A program made the translations under genes and the position numbers. Shown here one piece after another: positions 37,639-51,659 of a DNA stretch of 64,000 nucleotides. The notes below the pieces were generated by a model that searched no databases, was not told the origin of the DNA, and saw only the letters and a list, made by a program, of their open reading frames with translations. The number at the start of each line of letters is the position of its first letter. Within the stretch, counting starts at the first letter, position 1. Source of the DNA: Nansenia antarctica. Its lineage: Eukaryota; Chordata; Actinopteri; Argentiniformes; Microstomatidae. The DNA lies in assembly GCA_963989245.1 (NCBI GenBank), contig CAXDII010000319.1:1-64000 (forward strand), in the 5' to 3' direction.

Positions 37639-40340
37639 ACGTTGATCACTTTTGAGCAAAAGGCTGCACACACCCAATTCAAGTTGCTCTGATTGTCATT
37701 TAGAGTTACATTATAGGAGCATTCAGCAACAAGTCAAAATGTGCTCCAGAAAAGCAGAAAACAACACTGATAGAACTTGAGAACGAATGCAAAAAACAGT
37801 CCACTCTAAGAACAGGCCGCTTGGACACTTTCAGAACAGCTCTGTTAATGACTGAAAACAGCTCTCGAAGAGATTGTCAAAAGAGACTCCGAAAACGAAA
37901 CGTTGATCACTTTTGAGCAAAAGGCTGCACACACGCAATTCAAGTTGCTCTGATTGTCATTTAGAGTTACATTATAGGATTATTCAACAACAAGTCAAAA
38001 TGTGCTCGTGAAAGGCAGAAAACAACACTTTGATAGTTTAATATAACTTGAGAACGAATGCAAGAAAACAGTCCACTCTAAGAACAGGCCGCTTGGACAC
38101 TTTCAGAACAGCTCTGTTAATGACTGTAAACAGCTCTCGAAGAGATTGTCAAAAGAGACTCCGAAAACGAAACGTTGATCACTTTTGAGCAAAAGGCTGC
38201 ACACACGCAATTCAAGTTGCTCTGATTGTCATTTAGAGTTACATTATAGGATTATTCAACAACAAGTCAAAATGTGCTCGTGAAAGGCAGAAAACAGCAC
38301 TTTGATAGTTTGATATAACTTGAGAACGAATGCAAAAAACAGTCCACTCTAAGAACAGGCCGCTTGGACACTTTCAGAACAGCTCTGTTAATGACTGAAA
38401 ACAGCTCTCGAAGAGATTGTCAAAAGAGACTCCGAAAACGAAACGTTGATCACTTTTGAGCAAAAGGCTGCACACACGCAATTCAAGTTGCTCTGATTGT
38501 CATTTAGAGTTACATTATAGGATTATTCAACAACAAGTCAAAATGTGCTCGTGAAAGGCAGAAAACAACACTTTGATAGTTTAATATAACTTGAGAACGA
38601 ATGCAAGAAAACAGTCCACTCTAAGAACAGGCCGCTTGGACACTTTCAGAACAGCTCTGTTAATGACTGTAAACAGCTCTCGAAGAGATTGTCAAAAGAG
38701 ACTCCGAAAACGAAACGTTGATCACTTTTGAGCAAAAGGCTGCACACACGCAATTCAAGTTGCTCTGATTGTCATTTAGAGTTACATTATAGGATTATTC
38801 AACAACAAGTCAAAATGTGCTCATGAAAGGCAGAAAACAACACTTTGATAGTTTGATATAACTTGAGAACGAATGCAAAAAACAGTCCACTCTAAGAACA
38901 GGCCGCTTGGACACTTTCAGAACAGCTCTGTTAATGACTGAAAACAGCTCTCGAAGAGATTGTCAAAAGAGACTCTGAAAACGAAACGTTGATCACTTTT
39001 GAGCAAAAGGCTGCACACACGCAATTCAAGTTGCTCTGATTGTCATTTAGAGTTACATTATAGGATTATTCAACAACAAGTCAAAATGTGCTCGTGAAAG
39101 GCAGAAAACAACACTTTGATAGTTTGATATAACTTGAGAACGAATGCAAAAAACAGTCCACTCTAAGAACAGGCCGCTTGAACACTTTCAGAACAGCTCT
39201 GTTAATGACTGAAAACAGCTCTCGAAGAGATTGTCAAAAGAGACTCTGAAAACGAAACGTTGATCACTTTTGAGCAAAAGGCTGCACACACGCAATTCAA
39301 GTTGCTCTGATTGTCATTTAGAGTTACATTGTAGGATTATTCAACAACAAGTCAAAATGTGCTCCAGAAAAGCAGAAAACAACACTTTGATAGTTTGATA
39401 TAACTTGAGAACGAATGCAAAAAACAGTCCACTCTAAGAACAGGCCGCTTGGACACTTTCAGAACAGCTCTGTTAATGACTGAAAACAGCTCTCGAAGAG
39501 ATTGTCAAAAGAGACTCCGAAAACGAAACGTTGATCACTTTTGAGCAAAAGGCTGCACACACGCAATTCAAGTTGCTCTGATTGTCATTTAGAGTTACAT
39601 TATAGGATTATTCAACAACAAGTCAAAATGTGCTCGTGAAAGGCAGAAAACAACACTTTGATAGTTTGATATAACTTGAGAACGAATGCAAAAAACAGTC
39701 CACTCTAAGAACAGGCCGCTTGGACACTTTCAGAACAGCTCTGTTAATGACTGAAAACAGCTCTCGAAGAGATTGTCAAAAGAGACTCTGAAAACGAAAC
39801 GTTGATCACTTTTGAGCAAAAGGCTGCACACACGCAATTCAAGTTGCTCTGATTGTCATTTAGAGTTACATTATAGGATTATTCAACAACAAGTCAAAAT
39901 GTGCTCGTGAAAGGCAGAAAACAACACTTTGATAGTTTGATATAACTTGAGAACGAATGCAAAAAACAGTCCACTCTAAGAACAGGCCGCTTGGACACTT
40001 TCAGAACAGCTCTGTTAATGACTGAAAACAGCTCTCGAAGAGATTGTCAAAAGAGACTCTGAAAACGAAACGTTGATCACTTTTGAGCAAAAGGCTGCAC
40101 ACACGCAATTCAAGTTGCTCTGATTGTCATTTAGAGTTACATTATAGGATTATTCAACAACAAGTCAAAATGTGCTCGTGAAAGGCAGAAAACAACACTT
40201 TGATAGTTTGATATAACTTGAGAACGAATGCAAAAAACAGTCCACTCTAAGAACAGGCCGCTTGGACACTTTCAGAACAGCTCTGTTAATGACTGAAAAC
40301 AGCTCTCGAAGAGATTGTCAAAAGAGACTCCGAAAACGAA
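37639..40340 (+). repeat. 10-monomer variant D-E-I-E-F-G-H-s-s-s (2702 bp)
   Basis: D 37639, E 37900, I 38172, then E 38443, F 38715, G 38986, H 39257, T 39528, T 39799, C 40070. This is the preceding 8-mer with an E-I pair inserted after D. It holds the only E monomer not preceded by D (38443). The I monomer here ends CTCCG and follows E directly without F, so the exchange junction probably lies in or beside it. Confidence 0.85.
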
Positions 40341-42228
40341 ACGTTGATCACTTTTGAGCAAAAGGCTGCACACACCCAATTCAAGTTGCTCTGATTGTCA
40401 TTTAGAGTTACATTATAGGAGCATTCAGCAACAAGTCAAAATGTGCTCCAGAAAAGCAGAAAACAACACTGATAGAACTTGAGAACGAATGCAAAAAACA
40501 GTCCACTCTAAGAACAGGCCGCTTGGACACTTTCAGAACAGCTCTGTTAATGACTGAAAACAGCTCTCGAAGAGATTGTCAAAAGAGACTCCGAAAACGA
40601 AACGTTGATCACTTTTGAGCAAAAGGCTGCACACACGCAATTCAAGTTGCTCTGATTGTCATTTAGAGTTACATTATAGGATTATTCAACAACAAGTCAA
40701 AATGTGCTCGTGAAAGGCAGAAAACAACACTTTGATAGTTTAATATAACTTGAGAACGAATGCAAGAAAACAGTCCACTCTAAGAACAGGCCGCTTGGAC
40801 ACTTTCAGAACAGCTCTGTTAATGACTGTAAACAGCTCTCGAAGAGATTGTCAAAAGAGACTCCGAAAACGAAACGTTGATCACTTTTGAGCAAAAGGCT
40901 GCACACACGCAATTCAAGTTGCTCTGATTGTCATTTAGAGTTACATTATAGGATTATTCAACAACAAGTCAAAATGTGCTCATGAAAGGCAGAAAACAAC
41001 ACTTTGATAGTTTGATATAACTTGAGAACGAATGCAAAAAACAGTCCACTCTAAGAACAGGCCGCTTGGACACTTTCAGAACAGCTCTGTTAATGACTGA
41101 AAACAGCTCTCGAAGAGATTGTCAAAAGAGACTCTGAAAACGAAACGTTGATCACTTTTGAGCAAAAGGCTGCACACACGCAATTCAAGTTGCTCTGATT
41201 GTCATTTAGAGTTACATTATAGGATTATTCAACAACAAGTCAAAATGTGCTCGTGAAAGGCAGAAAACAGCACTTTGATAGTTTGATATAACTTGAGAAC
41301 GAATGCAAAAAACAGTCCACTCTAAGAACAGGCCGCTTGGACACTTTCAGAACAGCTCTGTTAATGACTGAAAACAGCTCTCGAAGAGATTGTCAAAAGA
41401 GACTCCGAAAACGAAACGTTGATCACTTTTGAGCAAAAGGCTGCACACACGCAATTCAAGTTGCTCTGATTGTCATTTAGAGTTACATTATAGGATTATT
41501 CAACAACAAGACAAAATGTGCTCGTGAAAGGCAGAAAACAACACTTTGATAGTTTGATATAACTTGAGAACGAATGCAAAAAACAGTCCACTCTAAGAAC
41601 AGGCCGCTTGGACACTTTCAGAACAGCTCTGTTAATGACTGAAAACAGCTCTCGAAGAGATTGTCAAAAGAGACTCTGAAAACGAAACGTTGATCACTTT
41701 TGAGCAAAAGGCTGCACACACGCAATTCAAGTTGCTCTGATTGTCATTTAGAGTTACATTATAGGATTATTCAACAACAAGTCAAAATGTGCTCGTGAAA
41801 GGCAGAAAACAACACTTTGATAGTTTGATATAACTTGAGAACGAATGCAAAAAACAGTCCACTCTAAGAACAGGCCGCTTGGACACTTTCAGAACAGCTC
41901 TGTTAATGACTGAAAACAGCTCTCGAAGAGATTGTCAAAAGAGACTCTGAAAACGAAACGTTGATCACTTTTGAGCAAAAGGCTGCACACACGCAATTCA
42001 AGTTGCTCTGATTGTCATTTAGAGTTACATTATAGGATTATTCAACAACAAGTCAAAATGTGCTCGTGAAAGGCAGAAAACAACACTTTGATAGTTTGAT
42101 ATAACTTGAGAACGAATGCAAAAAACAGTCCACTCTAAGAACAGGCCGCTTGGACACTTTCAGAACAGCTCTGTTAATGACTGAAAACAGCTCTCGAAGA
42201 GATTGTCAAAAGAGACTCCGAAAACGAA
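40341..42228 (+). repeat. 7-monomer variant D-E-F-I-s-s-s (1888 bp)
   Basis: D 40341, E 40602, F 40874, I 41145 (C), a T monomer with AAGACAAAATG 41416, T 41687, C 41958. Relative to the 14-mer it lacks K to H. Its I monomer ends CTCCG, unlike the I monomers followed by K, which end CTCTG. This suggests the deletion junction lies within I, its right end coming from another monomer such as H. Confidence 0.82.
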
Positions 42229-45200
42229 ACGTTGATCACTTTTGAGCAAAAGGCTGCACACACCCAATTCAAGTTGCTCTGATTGTCATTTAGAGTTACA
42301 TTATAGGAGCATTCAGCAACAAGTCAAAATGTGCTCCAGAAAAGCAGAAAACAACACTGATAGAACTTGAGAACGAATGCAAAAAACAGTCCACTCTAAG
42401 AACAGGCCGCTTGGACACTTTCAGAACAGCTCTGTTAATGACTGAAAACAGCTCTCGAAGAGATTGTCAAAAGAGACTCCGAAAACGAAACGTTGATCAC
42501 TTTTGAGCAAAAGGCTGCACACACGCAATTCAAGTTGCTCTGATTGTCATTTAGAGTTACATTATAGGATTATTCAACAACAAGTCAAAATGTGCTCGTG
42601 AAAGGCAGAAAACAACACTTTGATAGTTTAATATAACTTGAGAACGAATGCAAGAAAACAGTCCACTCTAAGAACAGGCCGCTTGGACACTTTCAGAACA
42701 GCTCTGTTAATGACTGTAAACAGCTCTCGAAGAGATTGTCAAAAGAGACTCCGAAAACGAAACGTTGATCACTTTTGAGCAAAAGGCTGCACACACGCAA
42801 TTCAAGTTGCTCTGATTGTCATTTAGAGTTACATTATAGGATTATTCAACAACAAGTCAAAATGTGCTCATGAAAGGCAGAAAACAACACTTTGATAGTT
42901 TGATATAACTTGAGAACGAATGCAAAAAACAGTCCACTCTAAGAACAGGCCGCTTGGACACTTTCAGAACAGCTCTGTTAATGACTGAAAACAGCTCTCG
43001 AAGAGATTGTCAAAAGAGACTCTGAAAACGAAACGTTGATCACTTTTGAGCAAAAGGCTGCACACACGCAATTCAAGTTGCTCTGATTGTCATTTAGAGT
43101 TACATTATAGGATTATTCAACAACAAGTCAAAATGTGCTCGTGAAAGGCAGAAAACAGCACTTTGATAGTTTGATATAACTTGAGAACGAATGCAAAAAA
43201 CAGTCCACTCTAAGAACAGGCCGCTTGGACACTTTCAGAACAGCTCTGTTAATGACTGAAAACAGCTCTCGAAGAGATTGTCAAAAGAGACTCTGAAAAC
43301 GAAACGTTGATCACTTTTGAGCAAAAAGCTGCACACACGCAATTCAAGTTGCTCTGATTGTCATTTAGAGTTACATTATAGGATTATTCAACAACAAGTC
43401 AAAATGTGCTTGTGAAAGGCAGAAAACAACACTTTGATAGTTTGATATAACTTGAGAACGAATGCAAAAAACAGTCCACTCTAAGAACAGGCCGCTTGGA
43501 CACTTTCAGAACAGCTCTGTTAATGACTGAAAACAGCTCTCGAAGAGATTGTCAAAAGAGACTCTGAAAACGAAACGTTGATCACTTTTGAGCAAAAGGC
43601 TGCACACACGCAATTCAAGTTGCTCTGATTGTAATTTAGAGTTACATTATAGGATTATTCAACAACAAGTCAACATGTGCTCGTGAAAGGCAGAAAACAA
43701 CACTTTGATAGTTTGATATAACTTGAGAACGAATGCAAAAAACAGTCCACTCTAAGAACAGGCCGCTTGGACACTTTCAGAACAGCTCTGTTAATGACTG
43801 AAAACAGCTCTCGAAGAGATTGTCAAAAGAGACTCCGAAAACGAAACGTTGATCACTTTTGAGCAAAAGGCTGCACACACCCAATTCAAGTTGCTCTGAT
43901 TGTCATTTAGAGTTACATTATAGGATTATTCAACAACAAGTCAAAATGTGCTCGTGAAAGGCAGAAAACAACACTTTGATAGTTTGATATAACTTGAGAA
44001 CGAATGCAAAAAACAGTCCACTCTAAGAACAGGCCGCTTGGACACTTTCAGAACAGCTCTGTTAATGACTGAAAACAGCTCTCGAAGAGATTGTCAAAAG
44101 AGACTCCGAAAACGAAACGTTGATCACTTTTGAGCAAAAGGCTGCACACACGCAATTCAAGTTGCTCTGATTGTCATTTAGAGTTACATTATAGGATTAT
44201 TCAACAACAAGTCAAAATGTGCTCGTGAAAGGCAGAAAACAACACTTTGATAGTTTGATATAACTTGAGAACGAATGCAAAAAACAGTCCACTCTAAGAA
44301 CAGGCCGCTTGGACACTTTCAGAACAGCTCTGTTAATGACTGAAAACAGCTCTCGAAGAGATTGTCAAAAGAGACTCTGAAAACGAAACGTTGATCACTT
44401 TTGAGCAAAAGGCTGCACACACGCAATTCAAGTTGCTCTGATTGTCATTTAGAGTTACATTATAGGATTATTCAACAACAAGTCAAAATGTGCTCGTGAA
44501 AGGCAGAAAACAACAATTTGATAGTTTGATATAACTTGAGAACGAATGCAAAAAACAGTCCACTCTAAGAACAGGCCGCTTGGACACTTTCAGAACAGCT
44601 CTGTTAATGACTGAAAACAGCTCTCGAAGAGATTGTCAAAAGAGACTCCGAAAACGAAACGTTGATCACTTTTGAGCAAAAGGCTGCACACACGCAATTC
44701 AAGTTGCTCTGATTGTCATTTAGAGTTACATTATAGGATTATTCAACAAGTCAAAATGTGCTCGTGAAAGGCAGAAAACAACACTTTGATAGTTTGATAT
44801 AACTTGAGAACGAATGCAAAAAACAGTCCACTCTAAGAACAGGCCGCTTGAACACTTTCAGAACAGCTCTGTTAATGACTGAAAACAGCTCTCGAAGAGA
44901 TTGTCAAAAGAGACTCTGAAAACGAAACGTTGATCACTTTTGAGCAAAAGGCTGCACACACGCAATTCAAGTTGCTCTGATTGTCATTTAGAGTTACATT
45001 GTAGGATTATTCAACAACAAGTCAAAATGTGCTCCAGAAAAGCAGAAAACAACACTTTGATAGTTTGATATAACTTGAGAACGAATGCAAAAAACAGTCC
45101 ACTCTAAGAACAGGCCGCTTGGACACTTTCAGAACAGCTCTGTTAATGACTGAAAACAGCTCTCGAAGAGATTGTCAAAAGAGACTCCGAAAACGAAACG

Positions 45201-46010
45201 TTGATCACTTTTGAGCAAAAGGCTGCACACACGCAATTCAAGTTGCTCTGATTGTCATTTAGAGTTACATTATAGGATTATTCAACAACAAGTCAAAATG
45301 TGCTCGTGAAAGGCAGAAAACAACACTTTGATAGTTTGATATAACTTGAGAACGAATGCAAAAAACAGTCCACTCTAAGAACAGGCCGCTTGGACACTTT
45401 CAGAACAGCTCTGTTAATGACTGAAAACAGCTCTCGAAGAGATTGTCAAAAGAGACTCTGAAAACGAAACGTTGATCACTTTTGAGCAAAAGGCTGCACA
45501 CACGCAATTCAAGTTGCTCTGATTGTCATTTAGAGTTACATTATAGGATTATTCAACAACAAGTCAAAATGTGCTCGTGAAAGGCAGAAAACAACACTTT
45601 GATAGTTTGATATAACTTGAGAACGAATGCAAAAAACAGTCCACTCTAAGAACAGGCCGCTTGGACACTTTCAGAACAGCTCTGTTAATGACTGAAAACA
45701 GCTCTCGAAGAGATTGTCAAAAGAGACTCTGAAAACGAAACGTTGATCACTTTTGAGCAAAAGGCTGCACACACGCAATTCAAGTTGCTCTGATTGTCAT
45801 TTAGAGTTACATTATAGGATTATTCAACAACAAGTCAAAATGTGCTCGTGAAAGGCAGAAAACAACACTTTGATAGTTTGATATAACTTGAGAACGAATG
45901 CAAAAAACAGTCCACTCTAAGAACAGGCCGCTTGGACACTTTCAGAACAGCTCTGTTAATGACTGAAAACAGCTCTCGAAGAGATTGTCAAAAGAGACTC
46001 CGAAAACGAA
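42229..46010 (+). repeat. 14-monomer higher-order repeat, copy 2 (3782 bp)
   Basis: D 42229, E 42490, F 42762, I 43033, K with GCTTGTG 43304, L 43575 (C), C with CACACCC 43846, T 44117, A+C 44388, G 44659 (268 bp, CAACAAG), H 44927, T 45198, T 45469, C 45740. It matches copy 1 at 31695 in order; the 3-bp difference in length is the CAA loss in G. This is the fullest unit in the window and my reference for the zone 4 family. The monomer at 43846 has the D marker CACACCC on an otherwise standard body, a mosaic. Confidence 0.88.
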
Positions 46011-48169
46011 ACGTTGATCACTTTTGAGCAAAAGGCTGCACACACCCAATTCAAGTTGCTCTGATTGTCATTTAGAGTTACATTATAGGAGCATTCAGCA
46101 ACAAGTCAAAATGTGCTCCAGAAAAGCAGAAAACAACACTGATAGAACTTGAGAACGAATGCAAAAAACACTCCACTCTAAGAACAGGCCGCTTGGACAC
46201 TTTCAGAACAGCTCTGTTAATGACTGAAAACAGCTCTCGAAGAGATTGTCAAAAGAGACTCCGAAAACGAAACGTTGATCACTTTTGAGCAAAAGGCTGC
46301 ACACACGCAATTCAAGTTGCTCTGATTGTCATTTAGAGTTACATTATAGGATTATTCAACAACAAGTCAAAATGTGCTCGTGAAAGGCAGAAAACAACAC
46401 TTTGATAGTTTAATATAACTTGAGAACGAATGCAAGAAAACAGTCCACTCTAAGAACAGGCCGCTTGGACACTTTCAGAACAGCTCTGTTAATGACTGTA
46501 AACAGCTCTCGAAGAGATTGTCAAAAGAGACTCCGAAAACGAAACGTTGATCACTTTTGAGCAAAAGGCTGCACACACGCAATTCAAGTTGCTCTGATTG
46601 TCATTTAGAGTTACATTATAGGATTATTCAACAACAAGTCAAAATGTGCTCATGAAAGGCAGAAAACAACACTTTGATAGTTTGATATAACTTGAGAACG
46701 AATGCAAAAAACAGTCCACTCTAAGAACAGGCCGCTTGGACACTTTCAGAACAGCTCTGTTAATGACTGAAAACAGCTCTCGAAGAGATTGTCAAAAGAG
46801 ACTCTGAAAACGAAACGTTGATCACTTTTGAGCAAAAGGCTGCACACACGCAATTCAAGTTGCTCTGATTGTCATTTAGAGTTACATTATAGGATTATTC
46901 AACAACAAGTCAAAATGTGCTCGTGAAAGGCAGAAAACAGCACTTTGATAGTTTGATATAACTTGAGAACGAATGCAAAAAACAGTCCACTCTAAGAACA
47001 GGCCGCTTGGACACTTTCAGAACAGCTCTGTTAATGACTGAAAACAGCTCTCGAAGAGATTGTCAAAAGAGACTCTGAAAACGAAACGTTGATCACTTTT
47101 GAGCAAAAAGCTGCACACACGCAATTCAAGTTGCTCTGATTGTCATTTAGAGTTACATTATAGGATTATTCAACAACAAGTCAAAATGTGCTCGTGAAAG
47201 GCAGAAAACAACACTTTGATAGTTTGATATAACTTGAGAACGAATGCAAAAAACAGTCCACTCTAAGAACAGGCCGCTTGGACACTTTCAGAACAGCTCT
47301 GTTAATGACTGAAAACAGCTCTCGAAGAGATTGTCAAAAGAGACTCTGAAAACGAAACGTTGATCACTTTTGAGCAAAAGGCTGCACACACGCAATTCAA
47401 GTTGCTCTGATTGTAATTTAGAGTTACATTATAGGATTATTCAACAACAAGTCAACATGTGCTCGTGAAAGGCAGAAAACAACACTTTGATAGTTTGATA
47501 TAACTTGAGAACGAATGCAAAAAACAGTCCACTCTAAGAACAGGCCGCTTGGACACTTTCAGAACAGCTCTGTTAATGACTGAAAACAGCTCTCGAAGAG
47601 ATTGTCAAAAGAGACTTTGAAAACGAAACGTTGATCACTTTTGAGCAAAAGGCTGCACACACGCAATTCAAGTTGCTCTGATTGTCATTTAGAGTTACAT
47701 TATAGGATTATTCAACAACAAGTCAAAATGTGCTCGTGAAAGGCAGAAAACAACACTTTGATAGTTTGATATAACTTGAGAACGAATGCAAAAAACAGTC
47801 CACTCTAAGAACAGGCCGCTTGGACACTTTCAGAACAGCTCTGTTAATGACTGAAAACAGCTCTCGAAGAGATTGTCAAAAGAGACTCTGAAAACGAAAC
47901 GTTGATCACTTTTGAGCAAAAGGCTGCACACACGCAATTCAAGTTGCTCTGATTGTCATTTAGAGTTACATTATAGGATTATTCAACAACAAGTCAAAAT
48001 GTGCTCGTGAAAGGCAGAAAACAACACTTTGATAGTTGGATATAACTTGAGAACGAATGCAAAAAACAGTCCACTCTAAGAACAGGCCGCTTGGACACTT
48101 TCAGAACAGCTCTGTTAATGACTGAAAACAGCTCTCGAAGAGATTGTCAAAAGAGACTCCGAAAACGAA
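46011..48169 (+). repeat. 8-monomer higher-order repeat D-E-F-I-K-L-s-s (2159 bp)
   Basis: D with AACACTCCACTC 46011, E 46272, F 46544, I 46815, K 47086, L ending CTTTG 47357, T 47628, C with GTTGGATA 47899. It has the same length as the 35480 unit but is built from a different part of the 14-mer, so equal length alone would hide that two kinds of 8-mer exist. Confidence 0.87.
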
Positions 48170-49786
48170 ACGTTGATCACTTTTGAGCAAAAGGCTGCAC
48201 ACACCCAATTCAAGTTGCTCTGATTGTCATTTAGAGTTACATTATAGGAGCATTCAGCAACAAGTCAAAATGTGCTCCAGAAAAGCAGAAAACAACACTG
48301 ATAGAACTTGAGAACGAATGCAAAAAACAGTCCACTCTAAGAACAGGCCGCTTGGACACTTTCAGAACAGCTCTGTTAATGACTGAAAACAGCTCTCGAA
48401 GAGATTGTCAAAAGAGACTCCGAAAACGAAACGTTGATCACTTTTGAGCAAAAGGCTGCACACACGCAATTCAAGTTGCTCTGATTGTCATTTAGAGTTA
48501 CATTATAGGATTATTCAACAACAAGTCAAAATGTGCTCGTGAAAGGCAGAAAACAACACTTTGATAGTTTAATATAACTTGAGAACGAATGCAAGAAAAC
48601 AGTCCACTCTAAGAACAGGCCGCTTGGACACTTTCAGAACAGCTCTGTTAATGACTGTAAACAGCTCTCGAATAGATTGTCAAAAGAGACTCCGAAAACG
48701 AAACGTTGATCACTTTTGAGCAAAAGGCTGCACACACGCAATTCAAGTTGCTCTGATTGTCATTTAGAGTTACATTATAGGATTATTCAACAACAAGTCA
48801 AAATGTGCTCGTGAAAGGCAGAAAACAACACTTTGATAGTTTGATATAACTTGAGAACGAATGCAAAAAACAGTCCACTCTAAGAACAGGCCGCTTGGAC
48901 ACTTTCAGAACAGCTCTGTTAATGACTGAAAACAGCTCTCGAAGAGATTGTCAAAAGAGACTCTGAAAACGAAACGTTGATCACTTTTGAGCAAAAGGCT
49001 GCACACACGCAATTCAAGTTGCTCTGATTGTCATTTAGAGTTACATTATAGGATTATTCAACAACAAGTCAAAATGTGCTCGTGAAAGGCAGAAAACAGC
49101 ACTTTGATAGTTTGATATAACTTGAGAACGAATGCAAAAAACAGTCCACTCTAAGAACAGGCCGCTTGGACACTTTCAGAACAGCTCTGTTAATGACTGA
49201 AAACAGCTCTCGAAGAGATTGTCAAAAGAGACTCTGAAAACGAAACGTTGATCACTTTTGAGCAAAAAGCTGCACACACGCAATTCAAGTTGCTCTGATT
49301 GTCATTTAGAGTTACATTATAGGATTATTCAACAACAAGTCAAAATGTGCTCGTGAAAGGCAGAAAACAACACTTTGATAGTTTGATATAACTTGAGAAC
49401 GAATGCAAAAAACAGTCCACTCTAAGAACAGGCCGCTTGGACACTTTCAGAACAGCTCTGTTAATGACTGAAAACAGCTCTCGAAGAGATTGTCAAAAGA
49501 GACTCTGAAAACGAAACGTTGATCACTTTTGAGCAAAAGGCTGCACACACGCAATTCAAGTTGCTCTGATTGTAATTTAGAGTTACATTATAGGATTATT
49601 CAACAACAAGTCAACATGTGCTCGTGAAAGGCAGAAAACAACACTTTGATAGTTTGATATAACTTGAGAACGAATGCAAAAAACAGTCCACTCTAAGAAC
49701 AGGCCGCTTGGACACTTTCAGAACAGCTCTGTTAATGACTGAAAACAGCTCTCGAAGAGATTGTCAAAAGAGACTTTGAAAACGAA
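48170..49786 (+). repeat. 6-monomer variant D-E-s-I-K-L (1617 bp)
   Basis: D 48170, E with CGAATAG 48431, s 48703, I 48974, K 49245, L ending CTTTG 49516. The CTTTG end of L is shared with the L at 47357 only, so these two units are close relatives. The third monomer has CTCGTG, not the F form CTCATG, suggesting reversion by conversion from a standard copy. Confidence 0.84.
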
Positions 49787-51659
49787 ACGTTGATCACTTT
49801 TGAGCAAAAGGCTGCACACACGCAATTCATGTTGCTCTGATTGTCATTTAGAGTTACATTATAGGAGCATTCAGCAACAAGTCAAAATGTGCTCCAGAAA
49901 AGCAGAAAACAACACTGATAGAACTTGAGAACGAATGCAAAAAACAGTCCACTCTAAGAACAGGCCGCTTGGACACTTTCAGAACAGCTCTGTTAATGAC
50001 TGAAAACAGCTCTCGAAGAGATTGTCAAAAGAGACTCCGAAAACGAAACGTTGATCACTTTTGAGCAAAAGGCTGCACACACGCAATTCAAGTTGCTCTG
50101 ATTGTCATTTAGAGTTCCATTATAGGATTATTCAACAACAAGTCAAAATGTGCTCGTGAAAGGCAGAAACAACACTGATAGTTTGATATAACTTGAGAAC
50201 GAATGAAAAAACAGTCCACTCTAAGAACAGGCCGCTTGGACACTTTCAGAACAGCTCTCTTAATGACTGAAAACAGCTCTCGAAGAGATTGTCAAAAGAG
50301 ACTCTGAAAACGAAACGTTGATCACTTTTGAGCAAAAGGCTGCACACACGCAATTCAAGTTGCTCTGATTGTCATTTAGAGTTACATTATAGGAGCATTC
50401 AGCAACAAGTCAAAATGTGCTCCAGAAAAGCAGAAAACAACACTGATAGAACTTGAGAACGAATGCAAAAAACAGTCCACTCTAAGAACAGGCCGCTTGG
50501 ACACTTTCAGAACAGCTCTGTTAATGACTGAAAACAGCTCTCGAAGAGATTGTCAAAAGAGACTCTGAAAACGAAACGTTGATCACTTTTGAGCAAAAGG
50601 CTGCACACACGCAATTCAAGTTGCTCTGATTGTCATTTAGAGTTACAATATAGGATTATTCAACAACAAGTCAAAATGTGCTCGTGAAAGGCAGAAAACA
50701 ACACTTTGATAGTTTGATATAACTTGAGAACGAATGCAAAAAACAGTCCACTCTAAGAACAGGCCGCTTGGACACTTTCAGAACAGCTCTGTTAATGACT
50801 GAAAACAGCTCTCGAAGAGATTGTCAAAAGAGACTCTGAAAACGAAACGTTGATCACTTTTGAGCAAAAGGCTGCACACACGCAATTCAAGTTGCTCTGA
50901 TTGTCATTTAGAGTTACAATATAGGATTATTCAACAACAAGTCAAAATGTGCTCGTGAAAGGCAGAAAACAACACTTTGATAGTTTGATATAACTTGAGA
51001 ACGAATGCAAAAAACAGTCCACTCTAAGAACAGGCCGCTTGGACACTTTCAGAACAGCTCTGTTAATGACTGAAAACAGCTCTCGAAGAGATTGTCAAAA
51101 AAAACTCCGAAAACGAAACGTTGATCACTTTTGAGCAAAAGGCTGCACACACGCAATTCAAGTTGCTCTGATTGTCATTTAGAGTTACATTATAGGATTA
51201 TTCAACAACAAGTCAAAATGTGCTCGTGAAAGGCAGAAAACAACACTTTGATAGTTTGATATAACTTGAGAACGAATGCAAAAAACAGTCCACTCTAAGA
51301 ACAGGCCGCTTGGACACTTTCAGAACAGCTCTGTTAATGACTGAAAACAGCTCTCGAAGAGATTGTCAAAAGAGACTCTGAAAACGAAACGTTGATCACT
51401 TTTGAGCAAAAGGCTGCACACACGCAATTCAAGTTGCTCTGATTGTCATTTAGAGTTACATTATAGGATTATTCAACAACAAGTCAAAATGTGCTCGTGA
51501 AAGGCAGAAAACAACACTTTGATAGTTTGATATAACTTGAGAACGAATGCAAAAAACAGTCCACTCTAAGAACAGGCCGCTTGGACACTTTCAGAACAGC
51601 TCTGTTAATGACTGAAAACAGCTCTCGAAGAGATTGTCAAAAGAGACTCCGAAAACGAA
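49787..51659 (+). repeat. D-N-D-J-J-s-s block
   Basis: D with ATTCATGTTGCTCTG 49787, N with AGTTCCATT and GCAGAAACAAC 50048 (267 bp), D 50315, J 50576, J ending CAAAAAAAACTCCG 50847, T 51118, C 51389. The D-N-D order matches 24662-25451 in zone 3/4, and D-J-J is the unit triplicated at 53541. Confidence 0.83.
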
